NCBI RefSeq assembly: GCF_000714715.1
Contig: NZ_JMFO01000003.1
Span: 1 to 64,000, forward strand
From: Candidatus Magnetobacterium casense
Lineage (GTDB): Bacteria > Nitrospirota > Thermodesulfovibrionia > Thermodesulfovibrionales > Magnetobacteriaceae
DNA length: 64,000 nucleotides
Direction of reading: 5' to 3'
Part shown: piece by piece, positions 16,498 to 26,154 of the stretch
How the letters are laid out: the number at the start of each line of letters is the position of its first letter
Numbering within the stretch: position 1 is the first letter of the stretch
Notes under the pieces: model-generated
Database searches by the model: none
What the model was told of the DNA's origin: nothing
The model's input: the letters and a program-made list of their open reading frames with translations, nothing else
Program-made: the position numbers and the translations under genes

Positions 16498-17400
16498 GTG
16501 TGCGTGTGTCACAAGCCGGTACTGGTAGCGGAGGTTATGCGATTCCTTGAGATAAACGGAGATGCCATCTGTGTTGATGCAACCACGGGCATGGGAGGAC
16601 ACACTCGGCAAATGCTGCAGAGCCTTGGCCCCGGGGGCAGGGTCATCGCCATTGACAAGGATGACGCCGCCATTGCCATTGCAAGGGATACAATTGCAGA
16701 TGAACGCGCCGTTATAGTCAAGGAAGACTTCGCCAATATGCCCGACATCGTCAGAGGGCTGGGATACGATGGCGTCGATGCAATCTTGTTGGACCTGGGG
16801 CTGTGCATGGGACAGATCAGGGACAAGGAGCGAGGGTTTAGCTTTGACTCCGACTACCCCCTTGACATGCGAATGAACAGGGACATGCCACTGAGCGCAC
16901 ATGAGGTCGTAAATACATTCAGGCAGGAGAGGCTACAGGAGATAATCCGCACATACGGCGAGGAGGGCAGATACAGGGCCATCGCCAGGGCCATTGTTGC
17001 ATACAGGAAGGACAAGGCTATAAATACCTGCCGGGAACTGGCCGATATTGTCTGCCGCCAATACCGGAGTGGTAGCCGGAGTGGTAGCCGGGGGGAAAGA
17101 CGAAAGATACACCCCGCAACAAAGACGTTTCAGGCCCTGAGGGTGTTCGTCAACGACGAGCTTGGCACGCTGGCACGGACCCTGGATGCCTGCCCGAATT
17201 TATTGCGCAGTGGCGGCAGGTTATGTGTCATTTCGTACAATTCACTTGAAGACAGGATTGTCAAAATCTTCTTCCGACAGCAGCAGGCGGCAGGGCAGTT
17301 GCAAACCCTCACAAAAAAACCTATAACACCAGGCCCCCTGGAGGTGCGGGATAATCCCTCCTCAAGGAGCGCCAAACTACGAGGAGGTATCAGACTATGA
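16498..17400 (+). CDS. rsmH: 16S rRNA (cytosine1402-N4)-methyltransferase RsmH
   Basis: 300 residues. GTG start at 16498 with GGAGG at 16488-16492. HKPVLVAEVMRFL, VDATTGMGGHT (SAM site), AIDKDDAAI, LDLGLCMGQIRD and the C-terminal SYNSLEDRIVKIFF are the RsmH signature motifs. The usual GVSSxQLD motif reads GLCMGQIRD here, a small departure. It methylates C1402 of 16S rRNA in the 30S P-site. Its stop overlaps the next ATG (ATGA). Confidence 0.94.
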   Translation: MCVCHKPVLVAEVMRFLEINGDAICVDATTGMGGHTRQMLQSLGPGGRVIAIDKDDAAIAIARDTIADERAVIVKEDFANMPDIVRGLGYDGVDAILLDLGLCMGQIRDKERGFSFDSDYPLDMRMNRDMPLSAHEVVNTFRQERLQEIIRTYGEEGRYRAIARAIVAYRKDKAINTCRELADIVCRQYRSGSRSGSRGERRKIHPATKTFQALRVFVNDELGTLARTLDACPNLLRSGGRLCVISYNSLEDRIVKIFFRQQQAAGQLQTLTKKPITPGPLEVRDNPSSRSAKLRGGIRL

Positions 17401-17690
17401 TCCGTACCAGGAGACATGAGTTGCTAGGCAACGTCCTTATGGTCATGGGTGCGTTGCTGATTGTGGCCGGTATATTTTTTACCGTGTGGCTGCGCTCGAG
17501 TATCAAATCGTTGCAGTACAGGCTGGGAAACCTGCAACAACGACAGCACCAGCTTATAAAGGAACAGAGAAACCTCATTGCCAAAAAAGATGGTATGCTC
17601 TCCATCGCCAACATAGACCAGGTGGCCAAGAAGATGGGTTTTGATTTCCCCGACAGGAGTAAGGTCATACATGTTAAAGAAAAAGGTTAA
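17397..17690 (+). CDS. ftsL: Cell division protein FtsL-like
   Basis: 97 residues. A short cytosolic basic tail, one membrane helix (about 14-35: LMVMGALLIVAGIFFTVWL), then a coiled coil (SIKSLQYRLGNLQQRQHQLIKEQ) and a small C-terminal end. This is the FtsL topology: bitopic, with a leucine-zipper-like periplasmic coil that pairs with FtsB. Sequence identity in the family is low, so the name rests on topology and on position between rsmH and ftsI. It overlaps rsmH by 4 bases. Confidence 0.75.
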   Translation: MIRTRRHELLGNVLMVMGALLIVAGIFFTVWLRSSIKSLQYRLGNLQQRQHQLIKEQRNLIAKKDGMLSIANIDQVAKKMGFDFPDRSKVIHVKEKG

Positions 17691-17734
17691 CTATTTGAGA
17701 TGATATCCGGCATGGATAATAAGGTGGATGAGCA

Positions 17735-19501
17735 GTGCTGAGGAGCAAACGTAGCATTTTTTTGTACGTGCTGATCTTTGTGGGGTTTTCTGCCATCATT
17801 GTGCGGCTGTTTGACCTGATGGTCATAAATCACGAGCGCCTCGCAAAAAAATCCGCCATACAAACCACCACCGAACTCTCCATAGAGGTCCGACGTGGAA
17901 TGATACTGGACAGACTGGGCAGACGTCTTGCCGTAAACCTCGAACACAGCTCCGTCTACCTCGACAGGCTCAACTATACCCCGGATGAGAAAAAACTATA
18001 CCAGATGGCACAGATTATCAACACCGACTATGACGACCTGGTACGGTCTATCAAGGGTGACAAGGGCTTTGTCTGGATAAAGAGAAAGATACCCATGGAG
18101 GACACAGTCAGGATAGAACAATTAAAATTCAACGGGATAGGCCTCCTGCCGGAACCCAAACGTCACTACGCTACGGGTTCGCTGGCCGCACATATACTGG
18201 GTTTCGTGGACATCGACAACAGAGGACTGGAGGGCATTGAGGCACAATACAACAAAGACCTCACCAAATCCGGCGGCAAGTACTCCGTGGAGCGGGATGC
18301 ACGCGGAAACATCTTTTATACCTCCAACGAAAATGAAATAACCGGTAATTCTATTGTACTGACCATAGACCAGGGGCTTCAGTACATTGTGGAGACCGAG
18401 CTTGACACCGCCATTGACAAGTGGAAGGCATCCGCAGCAACGGCCATCATGCTCGACCCCTACAGCGGTGAGATACTGGCCCTGGCCAACCGTCCAACCT
18501 TTGACCCCAATCACCCCGCCGGGGTTACCCCCTCGGCACGACGCAACCGCGCAATAACAGACATCTACGAACCCGGCTCGACCTTCAAGATCGTAACGGC
18601 AACCGGCGTCCTGGAGGAGAAACTGGTGCGCCCCGATGAACTGATAGACTGCCAGGGCGGCTCTATCCAGGTCGGCAGAAAGAGGGTCAAAGACGCACAC
18701 CCGCACGGCGTACTGACCTTCATGGAGGTTATCCAAAAATCCTCCAACGTGGGCACTATCAAACTGGCGCAGCGACTGGGCAAGCAGAGACTCTACGATT
18801 ACGTCAGGAAGTTCGGTTTCGGCGAAAAAACTGGCATCGATCTGCCGGGGGAAATCCCGGGCTGGATCAGAAAGCCCGAAAAATGGTCCGGCACCTCCAT
18901 CGGGGCAGTCCCCATCGGACAGGAAATAGCGGCCACCCCCCTGCAGTTAGTAACCGCATACTCAATAGTGGCTAATGGTGGTTATGCCGTCTATCCCCAC
19001 ATAGTCAAGGCTGTTATCAACCCCGAGGGCAAGACCGTTAAATACTGGAGTGACAACAAGAAAGAGAGACTGATATCCAAGCACACCATAGGTATTCTAA
19101 CGGAGGCCCTCAAGATGGTCACCCAAAAGGGTGGCACGGCCAAAGACGCCACAGTAGAGGGCAACACCGTGGCAGGAAAAACCGGCACGGCTCAGGTCTT
19201 TGATAAAAGCATCGGCAGGTACTCAAGCGTTGACTACATCAGCTCCTTTGTTGGCTTCGTACCGGCAGACAAACCGGCCTTTGCCCTGATTGTCGTCGTG
19301 TGGAAGCCACGTGGACAGATTTACGGCGGCCTGGTTGCAGCCCCGGTGTTTAAGAACATAACGGAGAAATCACTCTCCTACCTCAACGTGCCAAAGGACG
19401 ACACACCAACGGATGACAAAATAAAAAAAGACATCCTCGTTGTCGATAAAGGAACCGTAAACACAGCACCGGGGATATCAACCCCGTGGAAGGTAAACTA
19501 A
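17735..19501 (+). CDS. ftsI: Division-specific transpeptidase FtsI (PBP3)
   Basis: 588 residues: one N-terminal membrane helix (IFLYVLIFVGFSAIIVRLF), the PBP dimerisation region (about 50-220), then a transpeptidase domain with SxxK in EPGSTFKIVTATG, SxN in QKSSNVGTIK and KTG in AGKTGTAQVF. It makes D,D-crosslinks in septal peptidoglycan together with FtsW. There is no PASTA domain at the C-terminus, as expected for FtsI. GTG start, with AAGGTGG upstream. Normal length. Confidence 0.95.
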   Translation: MLRSKRSIFLYVLIFVGFSAIIVRLFDLMVINHERLAKKSAIQTTTELSIEVRRGMILDRLGRRLAVNLEHSSVYLDRLNYTPDEKKLYQMAQIINTDYDDLVRSIKGDKGFVWIKRKIPMEDTVRIEQLKFNGIGLLPEPKRHYATGSLAAHILGFVDIDNRGLEGIEAQYNKDLTKSGGKYSVERDARGNIFYTSNENEITGNSIVLTIDQGLQYIVETELDTAIDKWKASAATAIMLDPYSGEILALANRPTFDPNHPAGVTPSARRNRAITDIYEPGSTFKIVTATGVLEEKLVRPDELIDCQGGSIQVGRKRVKDAHPHGVLTFMEVIQKSSNVGTIKLAQRLGKQRLYDYVRKFGFGEKTGIDLPGEIPGWIRKPEKWSGTSIGAVPIGQEIAATPLQLVTAYSIVANGGYAVYPHIVKAVINPEGKTVKYWSDNKKERLISKHTIGILTEALKMVTQKGGTAKDATVEGNTVAGKTGTAQVFDKSIGRYSSVDYISSFVGFVPADKPAFALIVVVWKPRGQIYGGLVAAPVFKNITEKSLSYLNVPKDDTPTDDKIKKDILVVDKGTVNTAPGISTPWKVN

Positions 19502-19516
19502 AACATCATCAGGACA

Positions 19517-21055
19517 ATGGACATAATTACAGTGTTGGAAAATATAAATAAAGTCAGCGACCCGGGACTGATAACAGAATATAACACGGGCAACCTCAGC
19601 GGCCAGGTCAACGATATATCGTGCGACTCAAGGAGGATCAAACAGGGCGGCATGTTCTTTGCCCTCAGGGGGGTACACTCCGACGGTCATGCCTTCATCC
19701 CCGATGCCATCAAACGTGGCGCTAGGTGGATCGTCTACGACAGCGATATATCACCGGAGTTGCTCAACTCCAGAGACGTAATGATGCTCAGGGTGACCGA
19801 CGTCCCCCTGGCTATGGCACACATCGCCGCCAACTACTACGGCAACCCCGCAAGCGCTATGAAGCTGATCGGTATCACGGGCACCAACGGAAAGACAACA
19901 ACCAGTTGCTTACTCAGATCAATACTTCAGGCATACTGTAAAAAAACAGGACTCATCGGAACCATACACCACATGATCGGCGACCACAGCTACAGCTCCT
20001 CACACACCACCCCGCAGGCCCCCGAGTTTCAGATGTTTCTTAGACGTATGTGTGACGAAGGCTGTCAGTACGTGGTATCGGAGGTCTCCTCCCACGCCCT
20101 GGCACAAAAACGGGTCGATGCCGTCACCTTTGATGCAGCCGTATTCACCAATCTCACCAGAGACCACCTCGATTACCACATCAACATGGAGGACTACTTT
20201 AATACCAAAAAGCGTCTCTTTACTGAACTGCTCAACCCCAAGGCCACGGCAATTATCAACACGGACGATATCTACGGCATTACCCTGTACAGGCAGCTCA
20301 GGGCACTCAACAAAAAAACCCTCTCATACGGCATAACGACCACGGCCGATCTAATGCCCTCTAATGTAGAGAAAACAATAAACGGTCTTGCCTTTAAGCT
20401 CCATGATAACGGAGAAACATACAGCGTGAGGTCAAACCTAAGCGGCTACGTCAACGTCTACAACATCCTGGCGGCTTTTGCCACGGCACGTAGCCTCGCT
20501 ATCCCCGTTGATATCATCCTCAGGGGCATATCGCTGCTCCAGGGGGTCAGAGGCAGACTCGAGGCCATAGAGCGTGGACAGGACTTCTCTGTATTCATAG
20601 ACTATGCCCACACCAACGATGCCATGGACAACCTGATCAGTGGTATAAGAAGATTTTACAATGGGCGCATTATTACGGTCTTTGGCTGCGGCGGCAACCG
20701 CGACACCGGCAAAAGACCAATGATGGGTAGAATCGCAACCTCTATGAGCAACTTCACGATTATCACCAACGACAATCCCCGCCACGAAGACCCCCTGGAC
20801 ATTATCGCCCAGATCAAGGCCGGCGTTGTGGGAAACCAATATGAAATCGAACCAGACAGAAGAGAGGCTATCAAAAGAGCCGTCTACATGGCAGAGGCCG
20901 GTGACGTAGTACTGATTGCCGGCAAGGGGCACGAAACCTATCAGGAGGTCAGGGGCGTCCGGTATCCCTTTGATGACAGGGAAGTGGCACAGGCATTTAT
21001 CGATGAGCGCCTGGGGGGAAACGGGGTGGCAAATCCGCCCTCAGGTGAGCAATAA
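19517..21055 (+). CDS. murE: UDP-MurNAc-tripeptide synthetase MurE (mDAP type)
   Basis: 512 residues. N-terminal domain with [18 protein letters not shown], central ATPase with [12 protein letters not shown] and DHLDYH, and C-terminal domain with DNPRHEDP and AGKGHE. The DNPR motif marks the mDAP-adding form, so the cell wall should contain meso-diaminopimelate. Followed by mraY two bases later. murF, normally next, is absent. Confidence 0.95.
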   Translation: MDIITVLENINKVSDPGLITEYNTGNLSGQVNDISCDSRRIKQGGMFFALRGVHSDGHAFIPDAIKRGARWIVYDSDISPELLNSRDVMMLRVTDVPLAMAHIAANYYGNPASAMKLIGITGTNGKTTTSCLLRSILQAYCKKTGLIGTIHHMIGDHSYSSSHTTPQAPEFQMFLRRMCDEGCQYVVSEVSSHALAQKRVDAVTFDAAVFTNLTRDHLDYHINMEDYFNTKKRLFTELLNPKATAIINTDDIYGITLYRQLRALNKKTLSYGITTTADLMPSNVEKTINGLAFKLHDNGETYSVRSNLSGYVNVYNILAAFATARSLAIPVDIILRGISLLQGVRGRLEAIERGQDFSVFIDYAHTNDAMDNLISGIRRFYNGRIITVFGCGGNRDTGKRPMMGRIATSMSNFTIITNDNPRHEDPLDIIAQIKAGVVGNQYEIEPDRREAIKRAVYMAEAGDVVLIAGKGHETYQEVRGVRYPFDDREVAQAFIDERLGGNGVANPPSGEQ

Positions 21056-21057
21056 CA

Positions 21058-22140
21058 ATGCTTTATTATATACTATACAGTTTACACGGCCTCTACACAC
21101 CACTAAACGTGTTCAGGTACATAACGTTCCGGACGGCCATCGCCGTCATCACGGCACTCTTGATCACCTTTGCGCTGGGTCCGACAGTTATCAACTTCCT
21201 CAAGCAGATCAGTCTGACCCAACAGATACGAACCGACGGCCCCAAAAGCCACCTCTCAAAGGCCGGTACCCCCACAATGGGCGGCATCCTGATCCTGGTC
21301 TCCATCCTCGTATCGGTCCTGCTCTGGGGTAACCTCGCCAACAGATACATAATAATCATGATATTCTCAACCCTGAGTTTTGGCCTCATCGGCTTTGTCG
21401 ATGACTACCTCAAGGTCTCCAGACGCAACTCCAAGGGACTCAGGGCCATGTACAAGTTTGGACTCCAGATACTGGTCGCCCTGCTGGTGAGTGTTGCCCT
21501 GTATGTCTTCCCCTCCGACCAGTACGGCACAATACTCATCATCCCGTTTTTCAAGAAAATGCTGATAGACCTGTTTATCTTCTACGTCCCCTTTGCGGTG
21601 TTTGTCATCGTAGGCTCAACCAACGCCGTTAATCTGACAGACGGAATCGATGGCCTGGCAATTGGCCTGGTGGGGATCGCAACACTGGCAAACGCCGTGC
21701 TGGTGTACATATCAGGTCATGCGGAACTGGCAAAGTATCTCCAGATACTCTACCGCACGGACATCGGAGAGCTTACCGTGTTTTGCGGGGCCATGCTGGG
21801 GGCATCACTGGGCTTTCTGTGGTACAACGCCTATCCCGCCGAGGTCTTCATGGGTGACGTTGGCTCCCTGGGGCTGGGTGGGGCACTGGGTACGCTGGCC
21901 GTTATAACAAAACAGGAAATCGTTCTGGCTATCGTGGGTGGCATATTCGTTATCGAAACCCTGTCGGTTATCCTCCAGGTGGCCTCCTTCAGACTCACCG
22001 GTAAGAGGATTTTTAAAATGGCCCCCATACACCACCACTTTGAACTAAAAGGGTGGGCCGAACCAAAGACCGTCGTGAGATTCTGGATCATTGGCATAAT
22101 GCTTGCTCTATTAAGTCTGACAACTATCAAATTGAGGTGA
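21058..22140 (+). CDS. mraY: Phospho-MurNAc-pentapeptide translocase MraY
   Basis: 360 residues, ten hydrophobic segments. Signature motifs: [25 protein letters not shown] (the catalytic Asp pair), [12 protein letters not shown] and [14 protein letters not shown] (the HHH motif). It transfers phospho-MurNAc-pentapeptide to undecaprenyl phosphate, making lipid I at the cytosolic face. Two bases after the murE stop; translation is probably coupled. Normal length. Confidence 0.96.
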   Translation: MLYYILYSLHGLYTPLNVFRYITFRTAIAVITALLITFALGPTVINFLKQISLTQQIRTDGPKSHLSKAGTPTMGGILILVSILVSVLLWGNLANRYIIIMIFSTLSFGLIGFVDDYLKVSRRNSKGLRAMYKFGLQILVALLVSVALYVFPSDQYGTILIIPFFKKMLIDLFIFYVPFAVFVIVGSTNAVNLTDGIDGLAIGLVGIATLANAVLVYISGHAELAKYLQILYRTDIGELTVFCGAMLGASLGFLWYNAYPAEVFMGDVGSLGLGGALGTLAVITKQEIVLAIVGGIFVIETLSVILQVASFRLTGKRIFKMAPIHHHFELKGWAEPKTVVRFWIIGIMLALLSLTTIKLR

Positions 22141-22145
22141 ATTCT

Positions 22146-23261
22146 ATGGAAAAAGGTTATTGTAAGTTCAAAAAGTTGACAGTAAGTTATGTTTGTGTCT
22201 TATTATCTTTCTTAATCGTTATTTTTATCTCAAATTCGTCCTATGGAAGTGATATTACGGCCAGGTCTGCCGTTATCATGGATAGTGACAATGAAAGGAT
22301 ACTTTATGCCAAAAATCCGACACACAAGCAACCCCCTGCAAGCACGGCCAAACTCGTCACGGCCATGGTGGTCATAGACAACATCAGGACGAACGATGTC
22401 GTCGCTATCTCAAAGAATGCCGCCAAACTGTACTGTTCCGGGGCGTCTCTGAGGGAAGGAGACATGTTGTATGCCAGGGACCTTCTGTACCTGCTGCTTG
22501 TCAGGAGCGTCAACGGGGCTGCGTTGGCCCTTGCCGAGGCTGTGTCCGGTTCCGAGGAGCAGTTTGTACTCCTGATGAACAAGAAGGCAGCACAGATAGG
22601 GGCAAAGGATACAAAGTTTGCCAACCCTCACGGTCTGCCCGGCGGGGAACAGTACATAACGGCATATGACTTGGCCCTGGTTATGAACGAGTCCTTGCAC
22701 TATCCACTGATCAAGGACATAATCAACACAAAGACCAAGACCGTCTCCACCATAGATGGCCGCAACATAACGGTGGCCAACACCAACAAGTTGCTCTGGT
22801 CCGATAACGACCTCCTGGGGGGCAAGACCGGTTACACTAAGGAGGCACGTCACTGCCTGGCCTTTGCAGCCGAAAAGGGAGACAACACCCTTGTAGCAGC
22901 CGTCCTGGGTGACAGCAACAGGAGCTCCCTGTGGCACAGCGCCAGGAATATACTGTCCAAGGGCTACGACATATCGTCGGGTAATGCAGCCCCCGTAATC
23001 CTGGAAAGCAATATAGACGAAACACGTGTCAAGGCTGCCAGTGTGCATAAACTCAAAAAGAAGTATCGCAAAACAAAGTCTTCCCGCATCCGGCACAGAG
23101 GCAAGGACACGCAGGTAAGAGAAATGGCAGAAGGCGGAGACGACAACGTGGACAAAACCGGCAAGTCACGTGCTGTTGTTAAAAAAATCAAATTCCGGCA
23201 AGAAAAAATCCTTAGCACTGACAAAGAAGAAAAATGTCAGAAAATCTGGCACTATCGTTAA
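22146..23261 (+). CDS. dacA: D-alanyl-D-alanine carboxypeptidase (peptidase S11)
   Basis: 371 residues from ATG 22146; GAGGTGA lies at 22133-22139. An upstream in-frame extension inside mraY is rejected. Signal sequence KLTVSYVCVLLSFLIVIF, then S11 motifs: PASTAKLVTAM (SxxK), VRSVNGA (SxN) and GGKTGYTKEA (KTG). It trims the terminal D-Ala of pentapeptides. The C-terminal third is basic and low in complexity. After the A7 run at 23181-23187, the other forward frame reads on as a Lys/Ser-rich tail to 23295. A shift there, real or from a sequencing indel, is discussed in the findings. Placement inside a dcw cluster, between mraY and murD, is unusual. Confidence 0.88.
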   Translation: MEKGYCKFKKLTVSYVCVLLSFLIVIFISNSSYGSDITARSAVIMDSDNERILYAKNPTHKQPPASTAKLVTAMVVIDNIRTNDVVAISKNAAKLYCSGASLREGDMLYARDLLYLLLVRSVNGAALALAEAVSGSEEQFVLLMNKKAAQIGAKDTKFANPHGLPGGEQYITAYDLALVMNESLHYPLIKDIINTKTKTVSTIDGRNITVANTNKLLWSDNDLLGGKTGYTKEARHCLAFAAEKGDNTLVAAVLGDSNRSSLWHSARNILSKGYDISSGNAAPVILESNIDETRVKAASVHKLKKKYRKTKSSRIRHRGKDTQVREMAEGGDDNVDKTGKSRAVVKKIKFRQEKILSTDKEEKCQKIWHYR

Positions 23262-23316
23262 AAAGTCAAAATCAGACAAAAAGAAATCCGCATAACTTTT
23301 TATGGAGAGTACGACA

Positions 23317-24852
23317 ATGTTTAAAGGCATTAGTGGTAAGAGGGCAGTAGTAATAGGGCTTGCAAGAAGCGGCGTGGGGGCAGCCAATCTCCTTGTCAGA
23401 TTGGGCGCCATTGTGACGATCATGGACGCGTTGAGTTATAAAGAGGTCTCCGGCTACGTCGAACAACTGGACTCTGCGGTGGATATCAAACTCGGCCAGT
23501 TCAACGATGATATCCTCAACAAGGCCGACCTCGTAGTCATAAGCCCGGGGGTGTCGATGCAGCATCAATCTATCCAGCGCATCCGACAAAATGGTATAAA
23601 GGTCATCGGCGAACTTGAGCTGGCATATCAGGTGATAGAGGAGTTTCACAAGATATGCGCACTGGGCTTTCTGGCAATAACGGGAACAAACGGTAAGTCC
23701 ACAACGACTACCATGGTCAATGAGATACTCAAAACCAGCGGCTTTAAGACCGTCCTGGGTGGCAACATCGGCAAGGCCATCACGGATGAAATCAGCAAAC
23801 TCATCAAGTCATTTGAAAAACCGCGGGACTTTGTCTGTCCCGACTACATCGTAACCGAAGTATCGAGCTTTCAGATGGAGTCCATCGACAGGTTCCGTCC
23901 CAGGGTGGCGGCAATCTTAAACATCACCCCGGACCACCTCGACAGACACATGACCATGGAAAACTACACGGATGCCAAGTGCAGGATATTCGAAAACCAG
24001 GACAAAATGAACTTCCTCGTCCTCAACGCCGATGACCCAATCACACGCGACCTGGCCTGCCGCGTAGGGAGCAATGGCCCCGAGGTGCTGTACTTCAGCC
24101 GCAAAGAGGACATCGAAGCACCCGCCTGCGGACGACTCCGGGGGGCGTTCTACAAGGATGGCATTATCTCCTTCAGATTGCCGGAGCTTGAGGTGCTGTG
24201 TCCTGAGTTCTTTGTCGCTCCAGGACGCTCCTGGCTTGTGGGTGGCGAAATGCCGGTGTTTAAGACTTCCGAGCTTAAAGTGACCGGCGTACACAACATA
24301 GAAAACGCAATGGCTGCGGCGCTTATGGCGCTTACATGCGGGTGCAGTATGAAAAACATATGGGATACGCTAAAGGACTTCAAGGGCCTCGAACACAGGG
24401 TCGAGTTCGTGGAAGAAATCAACGGGGTCAAATACTACAACGACTCCAAGGGCACCAATATCTGGGCAGTGATAAAATCCCTGGAGAGCTTTGAACAACC
24501 CGTCGTGCTCATTGCCGGGGGCAGGGACAAGGCCGGTGACTTCTCTGCCCTCAGGGAGGCCGTCAAGGGCAAGGTCAAGGCCGCCGTCCTGATCGGTGAG
24601 TCAAAGGAAAAGTTCAGGAAAGCCATACAGGACATAACCACCGTGTATATGGAAAACGACCTGCCCTCTGCCGTCCTCAGCGCAAAGGGCATTGCCGGCG
24701 CCGGTGATGTCGTCCTGCTCTCTCCGGCATGTGCCAGCTTTGACATGTTTAAGGACTTCGAAGAACGAGGACGTGTCTTCAAAGACACCGTCACAGGGCT
24801 GTACAAGGAATCAATCGCCAACCCGTTATCCCCCGCGCAGGCAGGTGGGTAG
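23317..24852 (+). CDS. murD: UDP-MurNAc-L-alanine:D-glutamate ligase MurD
   Basis: 511 residues from ATG 23317 (MFKGISGKRAVVIGLARSG); GGAGAG 9 bases upstream fits that start better than ATG 23302. An N-terminal Rossmann-like part, ATP site GTNGKSTTTTM, SSFQMES, LNITPDHLDRH, and the C-terminal ligase domain with EHRVEFVEE, YNDSKGTN and AGGRDKAGDF. It adds D-Glu to UDP-MurNAc-Ala. About 60 residues longer than typical MurD because of insertions around 170-190 and 280-320. It follows dacA in the same direction. Confidence 0.94.
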   Translation: MFKGISGKRAVVIGLARSGVGAANLLVRLGAIVTIMDALSYKEVSGYVEQLDSAVDIKLGQFNDDILNKADLVVISPGVSMQHQSIQRIRQNGIKVIGELELAYQVIEEFHKICALGFLAITGTNGKSTTTTMVNEILKTSGFKTVLGGNIGKAITDEISKLIKSFEKPRDFVCPDYIVTEVSSFQMESIDRFRPRVAAILNITPDHLDRHMTMENYTDAKCRIFENQDKMNFLVLNADDPITRDLACRVGSNGPEVLYFSRKEDIEAPACGRLRGAFYKDGIISFRLPELEVLCPEFFVAPGRSWLVGGEMPVFKTSELKVTGVHNIENAMAAALMALTCGCSMKNIWDTLKDFKGLEHRVEFVEEINGVKYYNDSKGTNIWAVIKSLESFEQPVVLIAGGRDKAGDFSALREAVKGKVKAAVLIGESKEKFRKAIQDITTVYMENDLPSAVLSAKGIAGAGDVVLLSPACASFDMFKDFEERGRVFKDTVTGLYKESIANPLSPAQAGG

Positions 24853-24873
24853 CAGAAGCGGTCTGATACGCAG

Positions 24874-26154
24874 ATGACACCACAGAGTACCAGGATAAAC
24901 GGACAGTTTGACAGCGTGTTGTTGTTGACTACGGCGGCCCTTGTGTTGACGGGGGTGTTGATGGTCTACAGCTCCACTTCCGTCGTCTCACCGGCCTCCA
25001 GGGCACAGATGAGTTCCAACGCGGTAAATGCCGGCCAACCCACTGCAAACTTAAACCTGGTAGATGTACGGTATCTCAAAAAACACCTGGCCTCCGTGGC
25101 TTTGGGCATACTGTTTATGATCATCGCATACAAGCTGCCAATAGACATATACCGCAGGAGGGCATTGGAGATATTTTTCATAGCCCTGGTGCTCCTGATA
25201 GCGGTGAACCTCCCCATGATTGGCGCCACGGTTAATGGTGCACGCAGGTGGCTGCGCATATGGCACTTTACCTTTCAACCCTCCGAGGTCATGAAGCTGG
25301 CAGTGGTAATCCTCATGGCCAGGTACCTCGCCGGCACCGACTTTAAGACCAATGCCGTGACCGTAGGCAACAGTCTGATCGATTTTAAGGCATTCATAAA
25401 ACCAATTATCCTGATGGTCTGCATACAGGCCATCCTGCTGCATCAACCGGACTTTGGTTCTGCCGCCATAATCGGCGTAATAACTTTCACGATGCTCTTT
25501 CTGGCAGAGGTCAAACTGAAATACATCTTTTCGGTGGGTTTGGCCTTTATACCGGTGGTGATTAAGCTGGTCAAGGAACCGTATCGGTTAAAAAGAGTGT
25601 TGGTGTTTTTAGACCCGTGGGCAGATGAGAAAAACAGCGGATTTCAGTTGATACAGTCGTTTGTGGCGCTGGGCAACGGCGGCGTACACGGCGTCGGTCT
25701 GGGAAAGAGTATGCAAAAGCTCTACTTCCTGCCGGAGTCAAAGACTGACTTCATCTTTGCCATAATAGGCGAAGAGACCGGCCTCTTGGGTGCGGTGTTT
25801 GTGGTATGTCTGTTTGTACTGTTTTTCACCAGGGCGATATTGATCATGAGCGGGTTGAATGACCGGTTTATGTTCTTTATGGCAAGCGGCATAACGCTCC
25901 TTATCGTACTTCAGGCGCTGATAAACATGTGCGTTGTCACCGGAATGGTACCAACAAAGGGGCTTCCCATGCCTTTTATAAGCTACGGAGGCTCCTCGAT
26001 GATCATAAACCTGGCAGAGGTCGGACTGCTGCTGAACCTCGCAAATCACACGACAGTGCCGCACCCTGAATCAGTTGTACAGGGCAATACGACCAGACGA
26101 GTTAATCACAGAAAGGCAAGGGTGTTCTCATATGACAAACAACAACAGATGTAA
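24874..26154 (+). CDS. ftsW: Peptidoglycan glycosyltransferase FtsW
   Basis: 426 residues and about ten hydrophobic helices of the SEDS family. Motifs: GVLMVYSSTSV near the start, GARRWLRIWHFTFQPSEVMK (catalytic loop region) and the C-terminal LPMPFISYGGSSM. It polymerises lipid II into septal glycan with FtsI. The C-terminal 40 residues are a polar tail. The stop lies inside murG (overlap 23 bases). A short insertion near residue 50 (QMSSNAVNAGQ) is seen. Confidence 0.95.
   Translation: MTPQSTRINGQFDSVLLLTTAALVLTGVLMVYSSTSVVSPASRAQMSSNAVNAGQPTANLNLVDVRYLKKHLASVALGILFMIIAYKLPIDIYRRRALEIFFIALVLLIAVNLPMIGATVNGARRWLRIWHFTFQPSEVMKLAVVILMARYLAGTDFKTNAVTVGNSLIDFKAFIKPIILMVCIQAILLHQPDFGSAAIIGVITFTMLFLAEVKLKYIFSVGLAFIPVVIKLVKEPYRLKRVLVFLDPWADEKNSGFQLIQSFVALGNGGVHGVGLGKSMQKLYFLPESKTDFIFAIIGEETGLLGAVFVVCLFVLFFTRAILIMSGLNDRFMFFMASGITLLIVLQALINMCVVTGMVPTKGLPMPFISYGGSSMIINLAEVGLLLNLANHTTVPHPESVVQGNTTRRVNHRKARVFSYDKQQQM

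Noticed and set aside
22053..22145. N-terminal extension of the dacA frame
   Set aside because: It lies inside mraY and has no RBS; ATG 22146 has GAGGTGA and a signal sequence right after it.
26075..26131. Earlier start for murG
   Set aside because: It lies inside ftsW; the ATG at 26132 begins the normal N-terminus with the GGGTGGH loop.
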